This document shows positions 9,558-19,246 of a stretch of 64,000 bases of DNA, in pieces; position 1 is the stretch's first letter, and each line of letters opens with the position of its first letter. The notes beneath the pieces were generated by a model. It was not told where the DNA came from and did not search any database. It saw only the letters and a program-made list of their open reading frames with translations. Position numbers and translations under genes: made by a program. The DNA is from Pontiella agarivorans (GTDB lineage: Bacteria; Verrucomicrobiota; Kiritimatiellia; Kiritimatiellales; Pontiellaceae). Where the stretch lies: contig NZ_JARVCO010000002.1 in assembly GCF_034531395.1 (NCBI RefSeq), positions 124,001 to 188,000 on the forward strand, read 5' to 3'.

Positions 9558-11384
9558 ATGAAACGAAATCTTTTATGGGCGACCGTCTGTCTGCTGGCTT
9601 GCGGTGCACATGCTGCACAGAACCCGCAGGATAAACCGAATGTGATTGTCATCGTGACGGATGATCAGGGATATGGTGATTTGTCGTGTCACGGGAATCC
9701 GTGGTTGAAAACCCCGGAGCTGGATCGGCTGCATGATGACAGTGTAAGGCTGACTGATTTCCATGTTGATCCCACCTGCGCGCCGACGCGGGCGGCTTTG
9801 ATGACCGGGCGGTATTCCGCCCGAACCGGGGTGTGGCTTACCTATGGAAGCCGTCATCATCTGCGTAAAGATGAAGTCACGATGGCGGATGTCTTTAAAG
9901 CCAATGGATACCGAACAGCGATTTTCGGAAAATGGCATCTGGGCGATAACTATCCGTTCCGGCCAACCGATCGCGGCTTTGATGAGGCACTGATTCATGG
10001 GGGCGGCGTGGTTGCAGAAACGCCCGATTATTGGGATAATAATTATTATGACGATACGTATTTCAGGAATAATAAACCGGAAAAAGTGAAGGGCTATTGC
10101 ACGGAAGTCTGGACGGATGAAACGATTCGGTTTGTGACGGAAAATAAGGACCGTCCGTTTTTCTGCTATCTTGCGTATAACGCGCCGCACGGGCCGTTGC
10201 ATGTGCCTGAAAAATATCGAAAACCATATGAAGCGGAACAGGGGAAAAGGCGCGCGGCTTTTTATGGCATGATTGGGTGTATTGATGAACATATCGGTCG
10301 GTTGCGTGAAACGCTGAATGAACTCTCGCTGGAACGGGATACGATTGTGGTCTTTTTGAACGATAATGGAACCAACGGCGGTGCGGGAATTGATGGGGAC
10401 GGGCGTAACGGCTGGGTTAAGGATGGATTCAATGCGGGGATGCGCGGCCGGAAAACATCGCGCTACGAGGGCGGACACCGAGCGGCCTGCTTTATTCACT
10501 GGCCTGCAGGAGGATTGGACGGCGGACGGGATGTGAACGGTGTGACGGCTCAGATTGATCTGCTTCCCACATTTGTGGATCTCTGCGGTCTTCAGTTTAA
10601 GGAAAAACTCCCGTTGGACGGGATTTCGCTGGCCGGTTTTCTGAAGTCGGGCAGGGTACCGGTGAACCGGACGGTGGTTGTGCATGATCAGGGCCGATTC
10701 GGCCACCCAGTTGAAGACGGTCTGCTGATTAAGTATAAAGACTATTCCGTGATGCAGGGGAACTGGCGTCTGGTTGGTAATGAACTGTATGACATTCATG
10801 CCGATCCATCGCAGCGTACAGATATCGCGGCGTTGCATCCTGAAAAGGCGGAGCAGCTGAAAGCTGCTTATGAGTCGTGGTGGAACAGTGTTTCCGTAAA
10901 GGGGGATGAATACAACCCGTTCATTATTGATCCTGCAAAACAGCAGACCGTGCTGATCTCCTCGCAGAATCTGCTGGGCGGCAACGTGGCCTATAGTCAG
11001 CGTTCCGTTCGTAAAGGAGAGGGCGGGGAATATGGCTGGACATTTATTGATGTGGAGAAGCCCGGAAAATATCAGATTTCGCTGCGCCGCTGGCCGCGCG
11101 AATCGGGATTGGCGATTCGGGCCGAGGCTCCGAAGTATCCGATGAACCCTTCCACCCACATGATGTCGAAAACGCCCTGCAAGGTGTTTGAGGTGGAGCG
11201 TGCCCGACTGCAGATTGGCGATTTTGACCAGGTTGTGCCGGTGAATGAAATGGACGAGGAAGCGATATTTAATGTGGAACTGTCGAAAGGTGAACAGCGC
11301 ATTCAGACGTGGTTTCTGATGGCTGACGGTGACTCGCGTGCCGCATATTATACTTATATTGAGCCTGTTTCTTCCGCGTATTGA
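9558..11384 (+). CDS. Secreted arylsulfatase with extra C-terminal beta domain
   Basis: A 608-residue S1 sulfatase. The signal peptide (MKRNLLWATVCLLACGAHA) is followed by KPNVIVIVTDDQGYGDLSCHG with the first metal-binding Asp pair. The formylglycine motif is CAPTR with Cys 74, the Thr variant common in arylsulfatase A-like enzymes. FGKWHLGDNYPFRPTDRGF is the strongly conserved Lys/His block, and FLNDNGTNGG holds the second metal site. About 120 residues beyond the usual end form a beta-rich extension (from YNPFIIDPAKQQ to the stop) seen on some arylsulfatases of marine polysaccharide degraders. AGGA lies nine bases before the ATG. It is more distant from the sulfatases at 7789 and 29115 and so probably has another position specificity. 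Confidence 0.9.
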   Translation: MKRNLLWATVCLLACGAHAAQNPQDKPNVIVIVTDDQGYGDLSCHGNPWLKTPELDRLHDDSVRLTDFHVDPTCAPTRAALMTGRYSARTGVWLTYGSRHHLRKDEVTMADVFKANGYRTAIFGKWHLGDNYPFRPTDRGFDEALIHGGGVVAETPDYWDNNYYDDTYFRNNKPEKVKGYCTEVWTDETIRFVTENKDRPFFCYLAYNAPHGPLHVPEKYRKPYEAEQGKRRAAFYGMIGCIDEHIGRLRETLNELSLERDTIVVFLNDNGTNGGAGIDGDGRNGWVKDGFNAGMRGRKTSRYEGGHRAACFIHWPAGGLDGGRDVNGVTAQIDLLPTFVDLCGLQFKEKLPLDGISLAGFLKSGRVPVNRTVVVHDQGRFGHPVEDGLLIKYKDYSVMQGNWRLVGNELYDIHADPSQRTDIAALHPEKAEQLKAAYESWWNSVSVKGDEYNPFIIDPAKQQTVLISSQNLLGGNVAYSQRSVRKGEGGEYGWTFIDVEKPGKYQISLRRWPRESGLAIRAEAPKYPMNPSTHMMSKTPCKVFEVERARLQIGDFDQVVPVNEMDEEAIFNVELSKGEQRIQTWFLMADGDSRAAYYTYIEPVSSAY

Positions 11385-11450
11385 ATCATTCTGCGCCGTT
11401 TTTTTAAGGTATTTGAGCCTGGCCTGAATTCGGCGAGGCTTTTCAGTATC

Positions 11451-11503
11451 CTATTGTTTTTTGTAGTCAACGGGGGGAGAGAACTACAAGTCCTACTTTT
11501 TGC
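11451..11503 (+). promoter_or_regulatory. Bipartite regulatory element, copy 1 (upstream of beta-helix gene)
   Basis: CTATTGTTTTTTGTAG at 11451-11466, then 15 bases, then the AACTACAAG...TTTTTGC box at 11482-11503. The CTAC/CTAT half-sites start 33 bp apart. The box ends in TTGC, which could serve as a -35 element with TTTAAT about 18 bases on. The ATG of the regulated gene is 103 bases downstream. Confidence 0.6.
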
Positions 11504-11606
11504 CTTTGCGGAATATCCCATGCTTTAATGTGCTGACCGTAGAGAAGGGTTGAACCGGTTATGGTTCCGGATATGACCGTTCCGCGGAATTTCAAAGAGG
11601 ATAACG

Positions 11607-14600
11607 ATGAATGCACATAAATGGATGGCCAGTTTACTGGTACTCTGGCTTGCGGGAATGAATGCCGAGGCGTTTTACGATCCGTCCTGTGAAACGCATG
11701 CCGTGGTAACAAACGTGATGGACTTTGGTGCAGTTGGCGATGGGGTGGTCAATGATTCCGCCGCATTCCAGGCTGCGATTGATTCGGTCACGGCCAACGG
11801 AGGCGGGGATGTTGACGTTCCGGAGGGTACATATCTTCTGAAGGGGATTCGGCTTAAATCGAATGTTCATTTACGGGTTGATTCATCTGCGGTACTGAAC
11901 CTCGATGTTCCAACGGACGGTTCGTCGGGCGGAACCATGATAACGATTGACGGGCATCCAGACTGGCTGGAGAATTCAAGTGTTCAGGGCGTAGGCGGAA
12001 AATTCACGGTTAATTTTCCGGAAGGTTCGAAGGGCACCCGGTTTATTCAGGTCAAAAAGGCCCGCAATTTTCTGCTGTCAGATTTTCACGTAAACGGGAA
12101 TCTCTCTGCTTACAGCTCCGTGGTTTTCGGTCCCAGCGGTTTCGATGAAGCAACGCGCGGAATGCCTACGCAGGGGACCATGCGGAATGTGAGTATTTCG
12201 AATTCTGAGTATGGTTATGGTCTGATTCAGTCGCAGGCTTGCGATTCTATACTGTTCACGAACCTGCACGCTAATGGCGGGGTGGCACTCCGTATGGAAA
12301 CGGGCTGGGATAAGATGGGTAACCTGCAGTACGGGGGAGTGTTTAATGTGGTCGGCCGTAATATTTCCGCCGAAAATGCTAAGGCGGCTGTGATGATGGC
12401 CCCGGTGGGGCTGCAACAGGGGCTGGTCGATATTGATGGGGTCTATGCAACAAACTGTGCGTCCGCGGTTCAGATTTCCGCGGGGGGGCTGCGTAATTTG
12501 TATAATCCGGATATTTTTCCGGGAACGTATGCCGAGGGCTCGTCCGTTCGCAATGTGACCGCGGTTTTTGGAATGTCGGCTCAGTATAAAAAAATGCCTG
12601 ATGAGTATCCGTCGGAATTTTCAGGTCTGTTTTCAAACGTTTCCCACAGTGTCTACGGGGCGCCCATCATTGGCCCCTCCTTATCGGCCGTGAATAACAG
12701 CAATGAGCGTGTGACGATCGAGAATGTAAAAACATATGGGTTTGATTATGTGCCGCCTATACAAGGAGACGGATACGCGCAGACCGCTGAATCATTCACT
12801 GCCACAAACTATACGGCAAACATGGATGGTGATTTTTGGGCTGCAACTGCCAACCTGAATGCGGGCGGTACCAACTGGATCAGTGGGGATGGGGCGGTTG
12901 GCCGGATTGATTTGACGACTGCGGAAGCGGAGAATCATGCGCTGAATTATTGGGGATTTGCGCTGGAAGCGGGGGAGGATGCTACGATTGCTTCCGATTT
13001 CCGTTATTTTCATCAGTCCGGCGGTGATCTTTCAGGCAATCTGAACGAAGCGGCTTTCGGACTGTTGTTCAGCACGGATCCGGATCCGGCTATCGGAGCC
13101 GATGGTTACTGCCTGCTGGGCAACAAGGGCAACGGAATCGGACTGGTTGAAGAGGCTCTGAGCCTGATCGCGCATACCAACCTGAATGTGGATACCGCTT
13201 CCGGCGGTTGGAGCGACTGGTTTCGGCTCAAATGGACTATTGAGCGGGGTGATGAAAATTATCGGGGAACTCCTTCGATTTATGACGAAAGCGGAATGCT
13301 GATTTACAGTGGCTCTACCATTGATCTCGGCGTGGCAAACGGGACTGAAATCTGGGCCGGTTATACCACCGGCACAAACCGTGTCGGCGGCCGCATTTCC
13401 GACTTCAGCGGCCTGGAACAGGTTGAAGCGGATAATTTTGTTTTTGAAGTAAGCTATATCAATGAGGCTCCGATATGGCTCGATACACCAAGCCGGTTCT
13501 ACGCCACCGTCGATACGGAATATACCACCTCGTTGCGAGGAGCGGTGCTGGAGCCGAACGGGAAACTGGTTAAGTATACCAGGCTGCAGGGGCCGGATTG
13601 GTTGACGGTTGAAGCCGATGGCTGGATTACAGGAATGCCGGATATTTTTGACATTGGACCGAATATATTCGAATTGGTGGCCACGGACTATGAGGGGCTT
13701 TCTAGTACCAACACCGTGATTGTTACGGTGGCTTCATCGAGTGGTGGAATGTTCAGTGTGCCGCCGGTTGAAGATACCTATGTTCAGGGGCTTAATCCGA
13801 CCAATAACTATGGATCAAGCCGCACCATGGGGCTGCAGGATCATGCTGTAAAACAACGGATCGCTTATTTGAAATTTGATCTGTCTCAGATTCCCGGGGA
13901 TCAACTGACGAATGCTTTTCTGCGACTAAAGGTCAGCGATCCTGACCCGGCTATGCATCAAACGGTTTGGTCGGTTGCCGATGACAGCTGGCAGGAAGAC
14001 ACGGTTACCTATTCAAACCGGCCCGCTCTCGTTAGCGGTGTGTCGGGGGCTCCGGTTCCGGTTCCTGATTTTGGTTGGTGGGCCGAATTGAATGTTACCG
14101 GAGCTGTTCAGGGAGAATGGGCGGGGGATCAGACGGTTTCTTTGGCGTTGGTTGCCTCGAACGGATTTCAGACTGCATATCATTCTTCGGATGATATGCC
14201 CGGTCACCGTCCGGAATTGGTCGTGCAGACGGTTCAGACCAATAATACGGCACCGGTATTTACTGAATCGCCCATGGATGGAGGTACTGCATTGATTCAT
14301 GCGGACTATACCTTCAGCCTGTCAGATTTTGCTGTCGATGAGGATGGAGATGAGTTGAATTTCCGCATTGTCAGTGGCCCGGAATGGCTTGTTGCCCGTT
14401 CTGACGGAGTGCTGACAGGTACGCCGAATGAGAAGGATTCGGGCTGGAACCGCTGGGAGGTGCTGGCCGCTGACGGGATTAATCCGGCGGTTACCGGTGA
14501 GTTGAATATTTGGGTGGAAGAAAATGATTCAGAACTTCTTTCAATACTTAATCCGGTGGCCGATACGTACGTTCAAGGGGGAACGCGCAGTAATAATAAC

Positions 14601-15407
14601 TATGGCACTGAAAGTACGGTGAGCTGCAAATACAAGTCCAATAATGAAAACTGGACCTACGAGCCTTATCTCCGTTTTGACCTTTCAGCGGTTTCCGGGG
14701 CCTCTATAACCAATGCCACGTTACGTTTGAAAGTGCAGGCCATCGATGATGTCGCCACATCTGTACACACGGCTTATTTCGTGGCCGATGACAGCTGGGG
14801 AGAAACTAATCTGACCTGGAATACAAAGCCTTTATGGAGTACTTCGCTTGATGCCGCACCACGCCCTTCTTCCGCGGGATTATGGATTGAGCTGGATGTG
14901 ACCCAGCAGGTTTCGGCGGAATGGCTGGGTGATGGCTTGTTTTCAGTTGCGCTGATTGCATCGACCAAGGACAAAGTTGACTATTATTCCCGAGAAGCGC
15001 TCTCCGTCAGTGATCGTCCTCAGCTGGTTATTCAGGCCATTGGCTCTGAGCATTCAGCATGGAACGCCTTTATTTCGGATTATGGTCTGGGGGGATTAAA
15101 AAATAATCATTCGGACAGCGACGGCCTGGACGACTGGGGGGAATATGTGTTCGGAGGAAATCCGACCAATCCGGCGGACACCGGAACGCAACCTGTCTTT
15201 GATGCCGCTTCTTCCAATTACATTTTTTCGCTTATCGGGGATGATCATGTGGTTGCTCATGTCCTCACCAATGCCGATCTGGTTGGCGGAAACTGGGGGA
15301 CAAATGCCACGGTGAACGTGACTGCGACCAACGGAGTTCTCGGCGCTTACACGAACCGTGTGAATATGGAGACCGACGAATTGTTCATTAAACTGCTGGT
15401 GGAATAG
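11607..15407 (+). CDS. Secreted pectate-lyase-superfamily beta-helix protein with two CBM96/DNRLRE-like modules
   Basis: A 1266-residue exported protein. After the signal peptide, VTNVMDFGAVGDGVVNDSAAFQAAID is the pectate lyase 3/GH28-type N-terminal motif, and a right-handed beta-helix runs to about residue 390. A concanavalin-like segment spans about 400-610, followed by an Ig-like He_PIG-type domain (about 615-710). A first DNRLRE-like domain (about 715-870; VEDTYVQG...NNYGSS, YLKFDLS, DDSWQEDTVTYSNRP) is followed by another Ig-like domain and a second DNRLRE-like copy (about 980-1140; VADTYVQG, YLRFDLS, DDSWGETNLTWNTKP). The tail has YGLGG...DSDGLDDWGEYVFGGNP, an aspartate-rich putative calcium-binding motif shared with the next gene. 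AGAGG precedes the ATG. It probably cleaves or binds an acidic or galactan-type glycan; exact activity unknown. Confidence 0.75.
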   Translation: MNAHKWMASLLVLWLAGMNAEAFYDPSCETHAVVTNVMDFGAVGDGVVNDSAAFQAAIDSVTANGGGDVDVPEGTYLLKGIRLKSNVHLRVDSSAVLNLDVPTDGSSGGTMITIDGHPDWLENSSVQGVGGKFTVNFPEGSKGTRFIQVKKARNFLLSDFHVNGNLSAYSSVVFGPSGFDEATRGMPTQGTMRNVSISNSEYGYGLIQSQACDSILFTNLHANGGVALRMETGWDKMGNLQYGGVFNVVGRNISAENAKAAVMMAPVGLQQGLVDIDGVYATNCASAVQISAGGLRNLYNPDIFPGTYAEGSSVRNVTAVFGMSAQYKKMPDEYPSEFSGLFSNVSHSVYGAPIIGPSLSAVNNSNERVTIENVKTYGFDYVPPIQGDGYAQTAESFTATNYTANMDGDFWAATANLNAGGTNWISGDGAVGRIDLTTAEAENHALNYWGFALEAGEDATIASDFRYFHQSGGDLSGNLNEAAFGLLFSTDPDPAIGADGYCLLGNKGNGIGLVEEALSLIAHTNLNVDTASGGWSDWFRLKWTIERGDENYRGTPSIYDESGMLIYSGSTIDLGVANGTEIWAGYTTGTNRVGGRISDFSGLEQVEADNFVFEVSYINEAPIWLDTPSRFYATVDTEYTTSLRGAVLEPNGKLVKYTRLQGPDWLTVEADGWITGMPDIFDIGPNIFELVATDYEGLSSTNTVIVTVASSSGGMFSVPPVEDTYVQGLNPTNNYGSSRTMGLQDHAVKQRIAYLKFDLSQIPGDQLTNAFLRLKVSDPDPAMHQTVWSVADDSWQEDTVTYSNRPALVSGVSGAPVPVPDFGWWAELNVTGAVQGEWAGDQTVSLALVASNGFQTAYHSSDDMPGHRPELVVQTVQTNNTAPVFTESPMDGGTALIHADYTFSLSDFAVDEDGDELNFRIVSGPEWLVARSDGVLTGTPNEKDSGWNRWEVLAADGINPAVTGELNIWVEENDSELLSILNPVADTYVQGGTRSNNNYGTESTVSCKYKSNNENWTYEPYLRFDLSAVSGASITNATLRLKVQAIDDVATSVHTAYFVADDSWGETNLTWNTKPLWSTSLDAAPRPSSAGLWIELDVTQQVSAEWLGDGLFSVALIASTKDKVDYYSREALSVSDRPQLVIQAIGSEHSAWNAFISDYGLGGLKNNHSDSDGLDDWGEYVFGGNPTNPADTGTQPVFDAASSNYIFSLIGDDHVVAHVLTNADLVGGNWGTNATVNVTATNGVLGAYTNRVNMETDELFIKLLVE

Positions 15408-15707
15408 TCGCTCCATTATTCAATCGATTGTGGCGGTTGCGGCGTTTTGTGCGTTGTTGCCGACTGCATTTGAGCATCGATGGAATAGCCGATTTCATAA
15501 AGCCGGAAGAATAAATTCCGGACTCAGATTTGAGATTCGAAAAGGGGGCTACAACATGATGTAGCCGATATGGGGAAATAACTACAAGACCCATATTTTG
15601 CAATTCTGCCTGTCCTGGGTTTACATAGTATAGCTAGTAGTCAGAGGTCTGGCTGGGCCCGGTGGCGCAGTGGCAGGCAGGACGAAAAAAAATAAGGAGA
15701 AGGGATA
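15408..15707. other. 300-base spacer with hairpin and regulatory element
   Basis: It contains the hairpin CCGGAA-N7-TTCCGG (15503-15521), which lacks a T run, the regulatory element described separately at 15549, and a possible -10 region around TACATAGTATAG (15624-15635). No gene is visible. Confidence 0.5.
15549..15601 (+). promoter_or_regulatory. Bipartite regulatory element, copy 2 (upstream of LamG/Fn3 protein)
   Basis: CTACAACATGATGTAG at 15549-15564, 15 bases, then the AACTACAAGACC...ATATTTTGC box at 15580-15601. The CTACAA half-sites start 33 bp apart. The ATG lies 107 bases after the box, close to the spacing of copy 1 (104) and copies 4-5 (114, 86). Confidence 0.6.
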
Positions 15708-18700
15708 ATGAGAGGAAAAAGAGCTGTTTTTACCCTGCTGATAAGTATGGGGGTACTATCAACAACATGGTCGGCGCCATATATAAACGCCGATTTTAAT
15801 ACCGGCAGCGGTGATCTCGCAACCGTAGATGCGGACTGGTCCAAAGTGGAAAATACACCGGGAGATGCCTTTACTCTGGGGGGCGGTGTGGCAACAACGA
15901 CAGGCACTTTTCCGGAAATCACAAACGGCACACGTGCGGTTTATTTTACGGGGGCCTCGGTTGGAAATGACATAGGCCATAAATGGACGGGTTCGGTTGA
16001 TTTTTCGTTCACCAGAACTGCGGAATATGGTCCTGATACATTCGATAAACAGCTCTTTACATTGGGTGAAGGCAATACGGAAACCAATGAACTGGATATT
16101 GGTCAAAGCGATCTGGGGATACAATTGAGACTTAGAAACACTGGTGCTCTCCGGGTTGGCGTCAGGGATGCCGATGCGTGGAATAACCCGTTGCAGGTAA
16201 GTGATGCATTTATCGGTGCCACGAATAATACATCCGCCACAACCACCGATGATCTTCGCCTGACATGGATCTATCGAAAAACCGCAGTGTCCAATGTCTA
16301 CGCGTTTACGGCATCGATCATTAATCTGGATACGATGGAGACCAACAGTATGGAGAAAATCCAATATCTGAACGAATCCATCTTCTGGAATGAGGTGACG
16401 AATCCGCGTTTTCTGCTGCAGGCTGAAAATTCAAGTTATACGAATGATAACTATGTGACCACAGCGATTGATAGCTTAACTGTATCGGTGGAAAGCAATG
16501 CCCCGGCAGTTTTACAATTTGGTTCGGTTGTTGCTGCGGGGAACGATGCCGCTGTTTTTCTTTCCTGGGATGATGTAGTTGAAGCCACGGCTTACGATGT
16601 AAAGCGTTCGGATAGCATTGATGGCACGTACACGACATTGACCGGCGGAGCGGACATTACGACCAATGTTTTCTCGGATACGCAAAGCCTCGTTAACGGA
16701 AATACGTATTTCTATAAAATCACCGCAAAAGCAGGTGCGCTTTCTGCGGATTCCGATCCGGTTGAAGCGACTCCCGATCAAATCGTGGAGGTCACCGGTA
16801 CGTTTATCGATACCACCTTCACGAATAGTGCGATCTATGCGAATGGTGATCTGGCCAATCAAACCGGCTGGCGTGCAAACAGGAATTCGCGCAGTGGTGC
16901 TTTCACTGTTGATACTGCAGGAAACGGGTTTGCGACTGCCGTTGCAAGCGCCGCAAGCACAAACGAGGCTTCGGTTTACTGGAAGGACTACAGTACGAAT
17001 GCGGTTGGCGCAATCTGGAGCGGCGACTTTGATTTCAAGATCACTGCAGATTCCGTCCTTGCAGAGGAAGGCGTTATTCTCAACTTCGGTGTTACGTCGG
17101 ATGTTGAAGAAAAGGGGATCAGTCATTTAGAAAGTCACAATGCCGTGATTACCACCTGGCTGACACCGGGCGGCAACTTGCGCATTGGATTGAACGCAAG
17201 GTTTATTGGTCAGACGGATCTGATTAACGTGGCGGCGGAAGATCTCGGCTGGGATCCGGCATCCACGAATATTCCGGACTTTGAGACGGACCTTATTGAG
17301 TATGACTGGAGCATCCGCAAAACCTTGGGCGGTAATTATAACGCAGAGCTCACTGTTACCGTGGAAGGTATTTCAACGAACACGGCGACTCTTCAATATG
17401 CCAACAATGAGCCGACCGAAATGTATAATGCCGGTGTAGCCCACTTTGCGATGTCGCACCGGATCCCGGGTATGGAGCTGGTTGATATTGCTGTGGACCG
17501 TGTGACGGTGACGCATGCTGACACGAGCCCGGTTCCGGTTACTGAACCGACCATTAGCAGTGTTACCCAGGGGAACCTGGAACTTAACGTGTCCTGGGGA
17601 TCAAAAGGCGATGAAACCGGAGGATTCAATGTTTACCGTTCATCGACCGGTACAGATCCGGAAGACTTCGTGTTGTACACCAATGTAACGACGGCGGGCT
17701 TCGTGGATACGGGATTGGAAAATCTGCGGGTATATGCCTATAAGATTAAAAGTGTGTTCCCGACCGGTGAGAGTGAATTCAGTAACATGGTGGCAAACCG
17801 TGCGCTGGTTACAGCTCAGGTAGACGGCATGTTCTGGAGCGCGGCCGGCGGCAATGGCACGCTGAACTATAACAAAACCATCTCGCAGACCTATTCGGGA
17901 GTATCTTCGAATGGAATCACCTTGAAAACCGGAAACGGCTTTGAGGGATCCAAGGTGGAAGCGTCCAAAATCGATGATGGATACAATACGAGTGCTTCGC
18001 CGCTTATCTATGGATGGCTCCAGGAGGAAACAGAGATACCCGTGGCTACAACTACGTTTTGGAATAAAAACGGAAATGACCGAATCCGCTACAGGAACAA
18101 TAACGGTGGAATCAATGCGAGCCTGGACTATGTTCAGATCGACACTGCCGTCGATGCCTCTGTCGGAACGTTTATCATGTATGCAGGTACCTGGGGAGGA
18201 AACACCCGGGCTGCTATCAGGAACAACGGAACGTGGTATGCCAGTAAAACGACCAGCAACAATGATGAGCAGTCGATTGACATGGCTACAGAGACCTGGG
18301 CCGTTTTCTCCACTCCTGAAGCGGGCGATGATTATGTGGATGTGAGTGATGGTTCCTTTGCAACTGTTACGTTTGACCGGGTGGATGCTGTCGGCATCTT
18401 GCGCGGGAAAAATACGGACACCGGCAATAAATCCACAGCGTACTTTTCATTGGTTATCCAGGATCGGGCTTCGGATTTCCAGAGCGCCATGTTTGACTAT
18501 GGTCTCTATAATGAAGATGCCGCAGCCACGAATGACTATGACGGCGACGGAGTAGACAATGTGAGTGAATGGGGATTGGGCGGTGATCCTGCCGATGGAT
18601 CCAAGAGTGGTCTTCAGGTTCGTCGCACGGAAGTGGATGAAAATGGAAACTTTATCTATATCTATCCCCGACTGCCGGACACAGAGCTTCGGCCGACTTA

Positions 18701-18896
18701 CAGCATTGCCAGCGATAATAATCTGACCATTGCGCCTGGATTCGTTGAGCTGACAGAGGGGGTTGATTATACTGAAGACGGATATGGCCCGAGCTGGTCT
18801 ACGAACGGAATCGGGGCAAACTTCGATGCTGTCACCAATACCATTCCGACTGCGGGTATTCCGAGGGAGTTCTTCAAACTCATCATCACCGAGTAA
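15708..18896 (+). CDS. Large secreted protein with LamG-like and fibronectin type III domains
   Basis: A 1062-residue exported protein without a catalytic motif that I recognise. A signal peptide (to about residue 22) is followed by a jelly-roll region starting INADFNTGSGDL (about 25-255) and a first Fn3 domain (about 262-355; LSWDDVVEATAYDVKRS, NTYFYKITA). A second jelly-roll copy (about 360-600; IDTTFTNSAIY) is followed by a second Fn3 domain (about 605-695; VSWGSKGDETGGFNVYRSS, VYAYKI). A beta-rich region (about 700-920) leads to the tail DYGLYN...DYDGDGVDNVSEWGLGGDP, which matches the tail of the beta-helix gene upstream. The two-fold jelly roll plus Fn3 layout suggests an internal duplication. 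AAGGAG lies before the ATG. It is likely a surface or secreted glycan-binding protein. A perfect terminator follows. Confidence 0.7.
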   Translation: MRGKRAVFTLLISMGVLSTTWSAPYINADFNTGSGDLATVDADWSKVENTPGDAFTLGGGVATTTGTFPEITNGTRAVYFTGASVGNDIGHKWTGSVDFSFTRTAEYGPDTFDKQLFTLGEGNTETNELDIGQSDLGIQLRLRNTGALRVGVRDADAWNNPLQVSDAFIGATNNTSATTTDDLRLTWIYRKTAVSNVYAFTASIINLDTMETNSMEKIQYLNESIFWNEVTNPRFLLQAENSSYTNDNYVTTAIDSLTVSVESNAPAVLQFGSVVAAGNDAAVFLSWDDVVEATAYDVKRSDSIDGTYTTLTGGADITTNVFSDTQSLVNGNTYFYKITAKAGALSADSDPVEATPDQIVEVTGTFIDTTFTNSAIYANGDLANQTGWRANRNSRSGAFTVDTAGNGFATAVASAASTNEASVYWKDYSTNAVGAIWSGDFDFKITADSVLAEEGVILNFGVTSDVEEKGISHLESHNAVITTWLTPGGNLRIGLNARFIGQTDLINVAAEDLGWDPASTNIPDFETDLIEYDWSIRKTLGGNYNAELTVTVEGISTNTATLQYANNEPTEMYNAGVAHFAMSHRIPGMELVDIAVDRVTVTHADTSPVPVTEPTISSVTQGNLELNVSWGSKGDETGGFNVYRSSTGTDPEDFVLYTNVTTAGFVDTGLENLRVYAYKIKSVFPTGESEFSNMVANRALVTAQVDGMFWSAAGGNGTLNYNKTISQTYSGVSSNGITLKTGNGFEGSKVEASKIDDGYNTSASPLIYGWLQEETEIPVATTTFWNKNGNDRIRYRNNNGGINASLDYVQIDTAVDASVGTFIMYAGTWGGNTRAAIRNNGTWYASKTTSNNDEQSIDMATETWAVFSTPEAGDDYVDVSDGSFATVTFDRVDAVGILRGKNTDTGNKSTAYFSLVIQDRASDFQSAMFDYGLYNEDAAATNDYDGDGVDNVSEWGLGGDPADGSKSGLQVRRTEVDENGNFIYIYPRLPDTELRPTYSIASDNNLTIAPGFVELTEGVDYTEDGYGPSWSTNGIGANFDAVTNTIPTAGIPREFFKLIITE

Positions 18897-18938
18897 GCGG
18901 TTCAATTACCGCGCCCTGAATTGAGGGGTGCGGGTTCG

Positions 18939-18967
18939 AAAACCCCGTCGGTATCCGGCGGGGTTTT
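18939..18967 (+). terminator. Rho-independent terminator
   Basis: AAAACCCCGTCGG, loop TAT, CCGGCGGGGTTTT: a 13-bp stem with one G-U pair and a T run at its 3' side. It ends the 15708 gene; the flanking A run could also let it work on the other strand. Confidence 0.85.
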
Positions 18968-19052
18968 CTGTGTAAAAACGACCTTGGTTCATGGGCGGAT
19001 GAAGAACCGGAATGAAAACTGATCGACGGTGCAGCGTACGGGTTCGGGCGCA

Positions 19053-19106
19053 CTACAAAATCTACTAGCGAATGGAGTATGCAGAACTACAATACTCATA
19101 TTTTGC
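19053..19106 (+). promoter_or_regulatory. Bipartite regulatory element, copy 3 (upstream of vWA-kinase-regulator unit)
   Basis: CTACAAAATCTACTAG at 19053-19068, 16 bases, then the AACTACAATACT...ATATTTTGC box at 19085-19106. The first palindrome is the weakest of the five and the half-site distance is 34 rather than 33. This copy would put the two-component genes under the same control as the degradation genes. A T-rich -10 candidate (TTTAAT/TTAATG) follows near 19125-19131. Confidence 0.55.
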
Positions 19107-19246
19107 CTTATTTAATCCTTCGGTTTTTAATGCTCAATTGGTTTTTCCGGTGATGGGGTGGGCCCGTCAAACCGGTCGTAATGATTTTCTTTCTGGATAC
19201 CTCTGTGTGTCTGAAGCGGCACGATTGTGCAAGGAGCTGAACTGCA

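Larger units (their letters stand above)
18897..19246. other. 350-base spacer before the vWA/two-component unit
   Basis: It holds the terminator and the third regulatory element, both listed separately. A short open frame at 19072-19254 overlaps the element and has no family features, so it was not called. AGGAG at about 19232 serves the next gene. Confidence 0.5.

Noticed and set aside
9573-11159. Minus-strand open frame of 528 codons
   Set aside because: Antisense to the arylsulfatase, with His/Arg/Ile-rich low-information sequence.
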